Assembly (NCBI GenBank): GCA_028275005.1
Contig: JAQCNN010000094.1
Coordinates: 1-11,018, forward strand
From: Salinirussus sp.
Lineage (GTDB): Archaea; Halobacteriota; Halobacteria; Halobacteriales; Haloarculaceae
DNA: 11,018 nucleotides
Direction: 5' to 3'
Positions within the stretch are counted from its first letter, which is position 1; every line of letters starts with the position of its first letter. The notes beneath the pieces are model-generated. The model had not been told where the DNA came from and ran no database searches. It was given only the letters and a program-made list of their open reading frames with translations. This document shows positions 1-5,447 of this stretch, one piece after another. The position numbers and the translations under genes are program-made.

Positions 1-723
1 TTCGACAGGTGTCTCGCTGGCGTCGAGTGTCTCGAGCAGCCACTCCCCGGCCGCGTCGATGGCGTCCTGGCTGGTGGCGGTCAGCTTCAGCCGGTTGTGT
101 CCGGCGTCCCGGTCGGGGTAACAGCCGACCGTCACGTCGAACTCCGCCGACACCTCCTCGAGGGCGCCGACGATGTTTGCTTCGGGCTCGACAGTGTAGA
201 GAAACCGGGAGACTGCGTCCCCGTCGAACGCCTCGGCGACGTCCTCGAACATCGCCTTTAGCTCCCGGGGGATCCCCGGCATGACGTAGACGTTTTCCAG
301 GACGGCACCGGGCGCGAGCCCCTCGTCGTTTATCAGCGGGCGGGCGCCGTCGGGGATACTCGCCTCGGCCTCGATATCGATGTCGAGTTCGGGGATCGAG
401 GCCTCGACCTCCGTGAGGGTCTCCTCGATGTCCTCCAGCGCGAGGTCGTCGACGACCATCCCGCGGTCGAAGGCGTCGGCGACGGCCTCCAGGGTCACGT
501 CGTCCGGTGTGCCGCCGATACCGCCGGTGGCGATAACCGCGTCGAAGCTGTCGCTGTACTCCCGGACGTGGCGCGCGATGGTCGCACGGTCGTCCGGCAC
601 GACCAGGATCCGCTTGACGGTAACGCCACGCTCCGCGAGCTGGCCGGCGAGCCACGTCGCGTTCGTGTTCTCCGTGTCTCCCGCGAGCAGTTCGTCACCG
701 ACAGTCAGGAGTGCAGCGTCCAT
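1..723 (-). CDS. CinA/MoaB-type molybdopterin-binding-fold protein (C-terminus cut by window edge)
   Basis: The frame is open from an ATG at 721-723 to the left edge (241 codons), so the stop lies outside the window. Residues 5-16 carry the TVGDELLAGDT motif and residues 64-76 the ATGGIGGTPDD motif. These are the two signature loops of the MoaB/Mog/CinA N-terminal fold (COG1058), which binds molybdopterin or a nucleotide-like ligand. Residues 146-154 (VYVMPGIPR) match the family's MPGVP-type segment. In bacteria this domain is often fused to a CinA amidase domain that deamidates NMN; archaeal members are usually the N-terminal domain alone, about 230-260 residues, so this copy is probably nearly complete. 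Whether it acts as an ADP-ribose pyrophosphatase-like enzyme or a cofactor-binding protein cannot be decided here. It is read from its own promoter-like box at 746-754. Family assignment is firm; function is uncertain. Confidence 0.9.
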   Translation of the reverse strand, partial: MDAALLTVGDELLAGDTENTNATWLAGQLAERGVTVKRILVVPDDRATIARHVREYSDSFDAVIATGGIGGTPDDVTLEAVADAFDRGMVVDDLALEDIEETLTEVEASIPELDIDIEAEASIPDGARPLINDEGLAPGAVLENVYVMPGIPRELKAMFEDVAEAFDGDAVSRFLYTVEPEANIVGALEEVSAEFDVTVGCYPDRDAGHNRLKLTATSQDAIDAAGEWLLETLDASETPVE

Positions 724-745
724 CTACCCCCGAAAACGTGGGGGA

Positions 746-754
746 TTCAATTAG
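746..754 (-). promoter_or_regulatory. TATA-like box for the CinA-like gene
   Basis: On the minus strand the sequence reads CTAATTGAA, the most A/T-rich patch of this gap, centred about 27 bases before the ATG at 723. That spacing fits a leaderless archaeal promoter. Between box and start codon lies a short dyad, CCCCC at 727-731 and GGGGG at 740-744 with an 8-base spacer, which would sit near the transcription start. Placement is inferred from spacing only. Confidence 0.45.
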
Positions 755-770
755 CGGTTTCGTCCGTCAG

Positions 771-797
771 GGGGTGGCGCTGAGGACCCGCCACCCC
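771..797. repeat. Perfect 9-bp inverted repeat, possible 3' hairpin/terminator element of the acidic protein gene
   Basis: GGGGTGGCG at 771-779 is exactly complementary to CGCCACCCC at 789-797, with a 9-base loop. On the minus strand the hairpin begins 7 bases after the stop codon (805-807) of the acidic secreted-protein gene. It also lies upstream of the promoter-like box of the next minus-strand gene. It could end or stabilise the upstream transcript. No oligo-T tract follows directly, so an intrinsic terminator is not proven. Confidence 0.45.
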
Positions 798-804
798 GTT
801 CTGT

Positions 805-1434
805 TCAGTCGTCCCCGTCGTCGGCGTCGTCGTCCTCGTCGTCATCCTCGGGTTCGTCCGCGTCGTCATCCTCCATTTCGTCGTTGTCCTCGCGTTCCTC
901 TTCCTGTTCGTTCTCGTACTCGCGTTCCTGTTCGTTCTCGTACTCGTGTTCCTCTTCCTCCTCGTTCTCGTACTCGTGTTCCTGTTCGTTCTCGTACTCG
1001 TGTTCCTCCTCGTTCTCGTAGTTACCGCCGTACTTGTACTCGTACTCCTCCTCGTGGATGAGCAGCGAGTCGTCGACGAGGTTGTACTTCACCTCACCCT
1101 CGAAGCCGCCGGTCTCGGCCTCGATCTCGAGGTAGGCGTGGCCGTCGTATTCGGCGACGACGGTCCCGTTAGCGTCGGTGGTGTACTCCTCCTCGTTGAG
1201 TTCGACCGACGCGTTCTCCACGGGCTCACCGCCCTGCGTGACGGTCACCGTCACCGTACCGTTGTCGTAGGTCGCCCCGATATCGGCGTCGCCCGGCGCG
1301 GTTGCGTTCGTCCCTGCGTCCGTCGTCTGTGTCTGTGCGTCTGACTGTGCCGCCGGGCCGGCGGTGACGGCCGCTGCCCCGCCGACCATCATCAGCACGA
1401 CCGCCAGTCCGACTGCGACTGTCTTTGCTGTCAT
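805..1434 (-). CDS. Secreted acidic protein with Ig/carboxypeptidase-regulatory-like domain and Glu/Tyr/Asn/His repeat tail
   Basis: The product has 209 residues. Residues 1-26 form a Sec-type signal peptide: Lys4, then a hydrophobic core, with likely cleavage near the Ala-rich TAGPAAQ region. Residues about 57-120 look like a small beta-sandwich of the carboxypeptidase-regulatory or Ig-like kind (GGEPVENASVELN, then TTDANGTV), a common fold in archaeal surface proteins. Residues about 139-178 are tandem copies of an 8-10 residue unit resembling HEYENEQE. The last 30 residues are almost all Asp/Glu. There is no C-terminal membrane segment or PGF-CTERM signal, so the mature protein is probably released or held by charge. 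A plausible role is cation (Ca, Mg or metal) binding in the envelope, but no function is established and I do not recognise a named family. The gene has its own TATA-like box and a hairpin just past its stop. Confidence 0.85.
   Translation of the reverse strand: MTAKTVAVGLAVVLMMVGGAAAVTAGPAAQSDAQTQTTDAGTNATAPGDADIGATYDNGTVTVTVTQGGEPVENASVELNEEEYTTDANGTVVAEYDGHAYLEIEAETGGFEGEVKYNLVDDSLLIHEEEYEYKYGGNYENEEEHEYENEQEHEYENEEEEEHEYENEQEREYENEQEEEREDNDEMEDDDADEPEDDDEDDDADDGDD
905..1024. repeat. In-frame tandem repeat encoding the (E)EYENE(Q/E)E(H/R) units
   Basis: The 14-base block CGTTCTCGTACTCG (plus strand) occurs at 909-922, 933-946, 963-976 and 987-1000, with a partial fifth copy at 1011-1020. 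Spacings are 24, 30, 24 and 24 bases, all multiples of three, so each unit adds 8 or 10 residues without a frameshift. Near-identity at the DNA level, including wobble positions, points to recent expansion by slippage or unequal recombination. Copy number is likely to differ between related strains. Confidence 0.9.
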
Positions 1435-1460
1435 TGCATCCTATCCTGTGGGTCAGACTG

Positions 1461-1468
1461 TCCTAAAG
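1461..1468 (-). promoter_or_regulatory. TATA-like box for the acidic secreted-protein gene
   Basis: The minus strand reads CTTTAGGA, centred about 31 bases before the ATG at 1434, which would leave a leader of only about 5 bases. A similar CTTTAG core sits at the same relative place before the TrpD-like gene (4721-4726). Inferred from spacing and sequence only. Confidence 0.4.
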
Positions 1469-1495
1469 GGGGGAGACGGTGCCGCCGTATTCCGA

Positions 1496-1555
1496 CCGTT
1501 TGCGGCCGTTTGTCGCCGTTTTCACCCGTACAAGCGTTCGCAACGGTGGCAACGG
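1496..1555. repeat. Phased CCGTTT direct repeats with inverted AACGG copies in a divergent promoter region
   Basis: CCGTTT occurs at 1496-1501, 1506-1511 and 1516-1521, exactly 10 bases apart, about one helical turn. Downstream, GCAACGG occurs at 1540-1546 and 1549-1555, an inverted relative of the same core. The cluster lies between the divergent acidic-protein and threonine-aldolase promoters. It could be an operator array on one DNA face, or simply low-complexity G+C-rich spacer. Confidence 0.35.
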
Positions 1556-1567
1556 CCCGGTCGTCGG

Positions 1568-1575
1568 CGTTTTGT
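1568..1575 (+). promoter_or_regulatory. TATA-like box for L-threonine aldolase gene
   Basis: CGTTTTGT is centred about 27 bases before the ATG at 1598, matching leaderless spacing. It supports that ATG over the in-frame upstream start at 1364, which would force the protein through the promoter region and into the divergent gene. Confidence 0.4.
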
Positions 1576-1597
1576 CCCTCGCCACAGTACACGGGGT

Positions 1598-2605
1598 ATG
1601 ATCGACCTGCGGAGCGACACGGTCACCCGACCGAGTGACGCGATGCGTGAGGCCGCCCGCGACGCGCCCGTCGGCGACGACGTCTACCGCGAGGACCCGA
1701 CGGTCAACAGACTCCAGGACCGGGTTGCCGACGTGCTGGGGACCGAGGCCGCGCTGTTGGTCCCCTCGGGGACGATGGGCAACCAGGTCGCCGCCCGGGT
1801 CCACACCGAGCGGGGCCAGGAGGTGCTCTGTGAGCGGGAGAGTCACATCTACAAGTGGGAGCTGGCGGGACTCGCCCAGCACGCCGAGGTGCAGCCACGG
1901 ACCATCGACGGCGGCGACCGGGGGGTTCCAACCCCCGACCAGGTCCGCGAGGGGTACGTCGCGGCGGACGGCCACCGGCCCGGAACCGGGCTGCTCACAC
2001 TGGAGAACACACACAACAGCAAGGGTGGGGTCGCCATCGCGCCCGAACGGGTCGCCGCGGCGGCCGCGGCCGCCCACGAGCGCGACATCCCGGTCCACCT
2101 CGACGGCGCGCGGCTGTTCAACGCCGCGGCCGCCAACGGTGTGCCCGCCTCGGCGCTCGTCGAACCCGTCGACACGGTGATGTGCTGTCTCTCCAAGGGG
2201 CTGGGCGCGCCAATCGGGTCGGTGCTCGCCGGTCCCGAGCCCTTTGTCGAGGACGCCCGCCGGGTCCGGAAGCTGCTGGGCGGGGGGATGCGCCAGGCGG
2301 GGATGCTCGCCGCGCCCGGGCTAGAGGCCCTCGAGAGCCGCGAGCGGCTCACCGAGGACCACCGCCGAGCGACCCGCCTGGCCGAGGGCCTGAGTCGGGT
2401 CGAGGGGCTCTCGACCGAGGAGCCCGAGACGAATATCGTCCTCGTCGAGACCGACCGGCCGGCGGAGGCCTTTCTCGAGGGCTGTGAGGCGGCGGGCCTG
2501 CTGGGCGGCGCCTTCGACGACCATCTTGTCCGCTTTTGTACCCACCGTGATGTCGACGACGAGGACATCGACGAGGCGGTCGCGGCCGCCGAGCGGGCCG
2601 TCTGA
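1598..2605 (+). CDS. ltaE: Low-specificity L-threonine aldolase (PLP-dependent)
   Basis: The 335-residue product is of the usual family length (about 330-350). It should cleave L-threonine or L-allo-threonine to glycine and acetaldehyde in the cytoplasm. The N-terminus MIDLRSDTVTRP is the family hallmark. SGTMGNQ at 57-63 is the cofactor phosphate loop, His83 (ESHIY) is the conserved histidine expected to stack on PLP, and HLDGARLFNA at 167-176 holds Asp169, which pairs with the pyridine nitrogen. Lys200 in CLSKGLGAPIGS is the Schiff-base lysine, and the GGGMRQAG segment near residue 228 is also typical. The ATG at 1598 is chosen because the homologous N-terminus starts there and a TATA-like box lies 27 bases upstream. 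It is a single-gene unit converging on the hydrolase gene with a 46-base gap. All key residues are present. Confidence 0.96.
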   Translation: MIDLRSDTVTRPSDAMREAARDAPVGDDVYREDPTVNRLQDRVADVLGTEAALLVPSGTMGNQVAARVHTERGQEVLCERESHIYKWELAGLAQHAEVQPRTIDGGDRGVPTPDQVREGYVAADGHRPGTGLLTLENTHNSKGGVAIAPERVAAAAAAAHERDIPVHLDGARLFNAAAANGVPASALVEPVDTVMCCLSKGLGAPIGSVLAGPEPFVEDARRVRKLLGGGMRQAGMLAAPGLEALESRERLTEDHRRATRLAEGLSRVEGLSTEEPETNIVLVETDRPAEAFLEGCEAAGLLGGAFDDHLVRFCTHRDVDDEDIDEAVAAAERAV

Positions 2606-2651
2606 CCCTGGCTGTGGCGGTGGCCGCCCGGCGAGGGTCGGCTGTCCGCAC

Positions 2652-3614
2652 TCAGTCCAGGAAATCCAGCAGCAGGTCGGTCACCCGGTCGGGGGCGTCG
2701 GCCTGGACCCAGTGGGAGGCCGCCGGCAGCCGCTCGACGCGCAGGTCCGGGACGAAGGCCCCGAGCCCGTCGAGCAGTTCCGTCCCCAGCGCGCGGTCCT
2801 GCTCGCCCCAGACGACCATCGCCGGCACCCCCACCGTCGTGTCCCGCTCGCGGCCGACCAGTGACCGTAACTCCCGGCTGATACCCTCGCGGAACTGTGC
2901 ACGGTAGTAGTTCAGCGCCGCGGTCATCGCCCCCTCCGTCGCCATCGCCCGCTTGTACCGCTCGATCTCGGCGTCGTTGAAGCCGTCGGGACCGGCGGTG
3001 TCGGCGAGCAGTCGCCCGACAGCCGCGAGGTCGTTTGCCCGGAGCAGCCGCTCGGGCAGCCAGGGCACCTGTGCGGCCACCGCGTACCACGACCGGAGCA
3101 CCTGCCGGGGCGACTGGCGGAGGGTCTGACGGTAGCGTTCGGGGTGTGGGGCGTTCAACACGACCAGCCGGTCGAGCAGGTCCGGTTCGCGGATGGCGGT
3201 CTCCCAGGCGACCAGCCCGCCCCAGTCGTGGCCGACGAGGTTGGTCCGGGCGTAGCCGAGGCTCCCGACCAGCCCGCGCACGTCGGCGACGAGATTCTCG
3301 AGCCGGTAGCTGGCCACACCCTCGGGCTTTGAGGAGCGGTTGTACCCCCGCATGTCCGGGGCGACCACCCGGAAGCCGGCGTCGGCGAGCGGGGAGAGCT
3401 GGTGGCGCCAGGCGTACCAGAACTCCGGAAAGCCGTGCAGACAGACCACGAGCGGCGGCTCCGTCGCGCCGGCGGCGGCCCCCGGCTCGGGGTCGACGCG
3501 GACGTAATGGAGACGCACACCGTCGAGGTGGGCAGTCTCGTGGCGCCACGCTGCCGGGTCCTCGTCGGCGGCCGGGGTGGCCGGCGGCGACCGGTCGCCC
3601 GGGTTCGTCGACAT
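2652..3614 (-). CDS. Alpha/beta hydrolase, epoxide hydrolase type
   Basis: The 320-residue product has a full alpha/beta-hydrolase catalytic set. HGFPEFWYAW at 60-69 is the oxyanion-hole motif, GHDWGG at 128-133 holds nucleophile Asp130, WGEQDRAL at 269-276 holds the likely acid Asp273, and ASHWVQ at 299-304 holds His301. The Asp nucleophile and HGFPE motif place it with epoxide hydrolases and haloalkane dehalogenases. Lid tyrosines in SWYAVA (near 177) and LNYYRA (236-237) match the epoxide-activating pair and favour an epoxide hydrolase that opens epoxides to diols. The natural substrate is unknown. About 25 Pro/Asp-rich residues precede the domain. Its ATG shares one base with the stop of the upstream TrpD-like gene (TGATG), implying translational coupling and one mRNA. 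Fluoroacetate dehalogenase activity is an alternative within this superfamily. Confidence 0.92.
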   Translation of the reverse strand: MSTNPGDRSPPATPAADEDPAAWRHETAHLDGVRLHYVRVDPEPGAAAGATEPPLVVCLHGFPEFWYAWRHQLSPLADAGFRVVAPDMRGYNRSSKPEGVASYRLENLVADVRGLVGSLGYARTNLVGHDWGGLVAWETAIREPDLLDRLVVLNAPHPERYRQTLRQSPRQVLRSWYAVAAQVPWLPERLLRANDLAAVGRLLADTAGPDGFNDAEIERYKRAMATEGAMTAALNYYRAQFREGISRELRSLVGRERDTTVGVPAMVVWGEQDRALGTELLDGLGAFVPDLRVERLPAASHWVQADAPDRVTDLLLDFLD

Positions 3615-4696
3615 CAGAACGCCCGCAGGCTGGCGAGTCGGTCCTGTGCGGTGCCGTCCGCGATAGCGTCCCGGGCCAGCGCCACGCCGTCCTCGATGGT
3701 CTCGACGTCGCCGCGGGCGTAAATCCGGACAGCGGCGTTCAGCGCAACGGCGTCGGCGAAGTGGTCGTTGCGCTCGCCGGCCAGGACCGCCTCGGTAAGC
3801 CGGGCGGAGTCGGCGGCCACGTCCCCGACGGCCAGGTCCTCGCGCTCGAAGCCCATGCCGTACTCGGCGGTTTCGACCTCGTAGTCTGTGAAGGCGTCGT
3901 CCCCGCCCTCGCCGGCACGGGCCCGGTCGTACTCGGCGACGACCGTCGTGCCGGGGCGGATGTCGTCGTAGCCCTCTAACCCCTGGAACATGAGGACGCG
4001 GCCGGTGTCCTGTGACTCCATCTTGCCGAAGGTGTCGACGACCCGTTTTGCGAAGGCAAGGTGGTAGAAGCTCCCGAGGTGGACATCGGCGTTTGCGGGG
4101 TTCGCGAGCGTCTCGACGGTGTTGAGAAAGGTCCGGACCCCCATCTCCGCGCGGCGGTCGGAGAGGTCGACGACGAGCGGGTTGAACCGGGGCTGGTAGT
4201 AGAAGCCAAAGCCCACCTCGTCGGCCATATCCGCGCTCTCGGCGGGTGCGAGGTCGGTGCGGGCGCCGAGTTCGTCGAGGACGTGTTTGTAGGCGGTGGC
4301 CTCCTGGGTCGGGACGCGGTCCCCGGAGTGGGCAACGACAGGTGTGCCGGCCGCGGCGGCCACGAGTCCGGCGGCCACCCCGAGGAGCGCGGAGGTGTGC
4401 TTGCCGTCGTAGTTGGCGCCACAGTCGACCGGGTCGCAGTCGGGGACGGCAGTCTCGACGCTCTCCTCGCGCATCACGTCGGTAAAGGCGGCCAGCTCCT
4501 CGGGGGTGTTGCGCTTCCAGCGGTTGGCGAGCCAGAACGCCCCCAGGGTGGTCTCGGCGGGGTCACCGGCGAAGATGTGCGCCATGGCCTCCCGGGCCTG
4601 CGGGCGGGTCATGTCGTCGGCGGACTTGTGGCCCGAGCCGACAACCTCGGTCATGAGCCGGTCGAGCGGCCACTCGCCAGTCTCGTGTGTAGCCAT
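3614..4696 (-). CDS. TrpD-family (anthranilate phosphoribosyltransferase-like) paralogue, probably not the tryptophan enzyme
   Basis: The 360-residue product follows the glycosyltransferase family 3 layout: a helical N-terminal domain (residues about 8-80, with AREAMAHIFAGDPAETTLGAFW) and a PRPP-binding catalytic domain. The usual GTGGDGKNT loop is replaced by DCGANYDGKHTSALL at 91-105. The usual KHGNRSVSS stretch is replaced by VAHSGDRVPTQEAT at 121-134, while MGVRTFLNTVETLANPANAD at 185-204 keeps the family's GxRTxxN...NP pattern. Such altered copies are often annotated trpD or trpD2 in haloarchaea. The glycyl-rich phosphate-loop change makes standard anthranilate phosphoribosyltransferase activity doubtful; a different acceptor or a DNA/nucleotide-binding role as in TrpD2/YbiB is possible. 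No other trp gene is nearby. The gene has its own TATA-like box and is first in a two-gene operon with the epoxide-hydrolase-type gene. Confidence 0.85.
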   Translation of the reverse strand: MATHETGEWPLDRLMTEVVGSGHKSADDMTRPQAREAMAHIFAGDPAETTLGAFWLANRWKRNTPEELAAFTDVMREESVETAVPDCDPVDCGANYDGKHTSALLGVAAGLVAAAAGTPVVAHSGDRVPTQEATAYKHVLDELGARTDLAPAESADMADEVGFGFYYQPRFNPLVVDLSDRRAEMGVRTFLNTVETLANPANADVHLGSFYHLAFAKRVVDTFGKMESQDTGRVLMFQGLEGYDDIRPGTTVVAEYDRARAGEGGDDAFTDYEVETAEYGMGFEREDLAVGDVAADSARLTEAVLAGERNDHFADAVALNAAVRIYARGDVETIEDGVALARDAIADGTAQDRLASLRAF

Positions 4697-4697
4697 A

Positions 4698-4740
4698 CCC
4701 CGAGTACGGGCGTCGACCGGCTAAAGACTCCCGCTCGGGG
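4698..4740. promoter_or_regulatory. 7-bp inverted repeat bracketing the TrpD-like promoter
   Basis: CCCCGAG at 4698-4704 and CTCGGGG at 4734-4740 are perfect inverted copies separated by 29 bases, flanking the TATA-like box at 4721-4728. A regulator bound to both arms would block or bend the promoter. A second small dyad, TCGGG-G-CCCGA at 4735-4745, overlaps the right arm. Chance occurrence in G+C-rich DNA is possible. Confidence 0.3.
4721..4728 (-). promoter_or_regulatory. TATA-like box for the TrpD-like/hydrolase operon
   Basis: The minus strand reads GTCTTTAG, centred about 28 bases before the ATG at 4696, as expected for a leaderless haloarchaeal transcript. Confidence 0.5.
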
Positions 4741-4752
4741 CCCGACCCGAAC

Positions 4753-4760
4753 GCTTTTGC
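4753..4760 (+). promoter_or_regulatory. TATA-like box for the HalX regulator gene
   Basis: GCTTTTGC is centred about 29 bases before the ATG at 4786. It is divergent from the TrpD-like promoter, with only about 25 bases between the two boxes, so the two promoters probably influence each other. Confidence 0.4.
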
Positions 4761-4785
4761 GCTGTTCGGCCCAACCCTCTCAGCA

Positions 4786-5379
4786 ATGAGTGGTACAGAG
4801 CCCGCGACGGTACTTGTCGTCGACGACGAACGGGACGTAGCCGACGCGTACGCGGCCCAGCTCGACAGCGACTACACCGTCATGACGGCCTACGGTGGGC
4901 AGGAGGCGCTGGACCAACTCGACGCGTCGGTCGATGTCGTGTTGCTCGACCGGCGGATGCCCGGGCTCTCCGGCGACGAGGTCCTCGATGTGATCCGTGA
5001 CCGCGGGCTGGAGGTTCGGGTGGCCATGGTGACGGCCGTCGACCCGGACTTCGACATCATCGAGATGCCCTTCGACGACTACATCATCAAGCCCGCCTCC
5101 CGGGATAGCCTGCTCGAGACCATCGAGCGGCTACGCAACTGCTCGACCTACGAGACGAAGCTCCAGGAGTACTACTCGCTGATGGCCAAGCGGGCCACCC
5201 TGCAGTCGAACAAACCCCAGGCCGAACTGGCGGGCAGTGAGACCTTCGAGAGCCTCGAGGCCCGTATCGACGAACTCGAACGCGACCTCGACGAGGCTGT
5301 CTCGGAGTTCGACGACGACGACTTTGGGGCCCTCTTCCGGGACCTCGACGACACGGCCGCCGGGGCCATCGAGGACTGA
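4786..5379 (+). CDS. HalX-type response regulator
   Basis: The 197-residue product starts with a CheY-like receiver (residues about 8-112). The acidic pocket is Asp13/Asp14 in VVDDERD, the phospho-acceptor is Asp55 in LLDRRMPG, the switch Thr is Thr83 in MVTAVDPD, and the conserved Lys is Lys102 in YIIKPA. All phosphorylation residues are present. Residues about 113-185 form a charged helical segment typical of the HalX domain found with receivers in haloarchaea, with a likely coiled coil at about 152-176 and a very acidic end. There is no DNA-binding domain, so output is probably by protein contact. No histidine kinase gene is in the window, so it is an orphan here. It lies 67 bases upstream of mptA on the same strand, but an independent promoter for mptA seems likely. 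Confidence 0.95.
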   Translation: MSGTEPATVLVVDDERDVADAYAAQLDSDYTVMTAYGGQEALDQLDASVDVVLLDRRMPGLSGDEVLDVIRDRGLEVRVAMVTAVDPDFDIIEMPFDDYIIKPASRDSLLETIERLRNCSTYETKLQEYYSLMAKRATLQSNKPQAELAGSETFESLEARIDELERDLDEAVSEFDDDDFGALFRDLDDTAAGAIED

Positions 5380-5405
5380 ATCGCCCGTTTTCCGGCCGCT
5401 TGGTC

Positions 5406-5424
5406 CTTTCGAAAGCACTAACCA
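5406..5424 (+). promoter_or_regulatory. Candidate BRE/TATA region of mptA with CTTTCGAAAG palindrome
   Basis: CTTTCGAAAG at 5406-5415 is a perfect 10-bp palindrome. Its CGAAA half (5410-5414) resembles a BRE element, followed by CACTAACC, whose centre is about 27 bases before the ATG at 5447. The TATA match itself is weak. The palindrome could instead be a regulator site. Confidence 0.35.
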
Positions 5425-5438
5425 CCTGCTAGCTAACT

Positions 5439-5447
5439 ATGAGATAA
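5439..5447 (+). other. Minimal upstream ORF (ATG-AGA-TAA) overlapping the mptA start
   Basis: An ATG at 5439 opens a two-codon frame (Met-Arg-stop) whose TAA shares its last base with the mptA ATG at 5447-5449 (TAATG). If the transcript begins just upstream, ribosomes would meet this start first and could restart on mptA. It may be chance; no expression evidence exists. Confidence 0.3.

Noticed and set aside
905..1024. Tandem repeats considered as a CRISPR array
   Set aside because: Units are 24-30 bases with no unique spacers, are in frame and encode a low-complexity tail.
946..1344. Plus-strand open frame with Leu/Val/Phe-rich repeats that looks like membrane segments
   Set aside because: It is the antisense of the Glu/Tyr/Asn repeat tail; GAG/GAA codons read backwards give Leu/Phe. 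The minus-strand gene has a proper signal peptide and promoter.
1364..1597. N-terminal extension of the threonine aldolase from an ATG at 1364
   Set aside because: The extra 78 residues do not match the family, and would overlap the divergent gene and both promoters; the family N-terminus starts at 1598.
2616..2628. GGCGG-TGG-CCGCC hairpin in the convergent gap after the threonine aldolase gene
   Set aside because: Only a 5-bp G+C stem with a 3-base loop and no T-run; such stems are frequent by chance here.
1849..3549. Long minus-strand open frame (566 codons) across the threonine aldolase and hydrolase genes
   Set aside because: It is Arg/Pro/Ala-rich with no recognisable motif and is antisense or frame-shifted to two well-supported genes; long spurious frames are normal at this G+C.
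5237..5446. N-terminal extension of MptA into the HalX gene
   Set aside because: It is Ser/Arg/Pro-rich frame-shifted HalX sequence; MptA homologues begin near the ATG at 5447.
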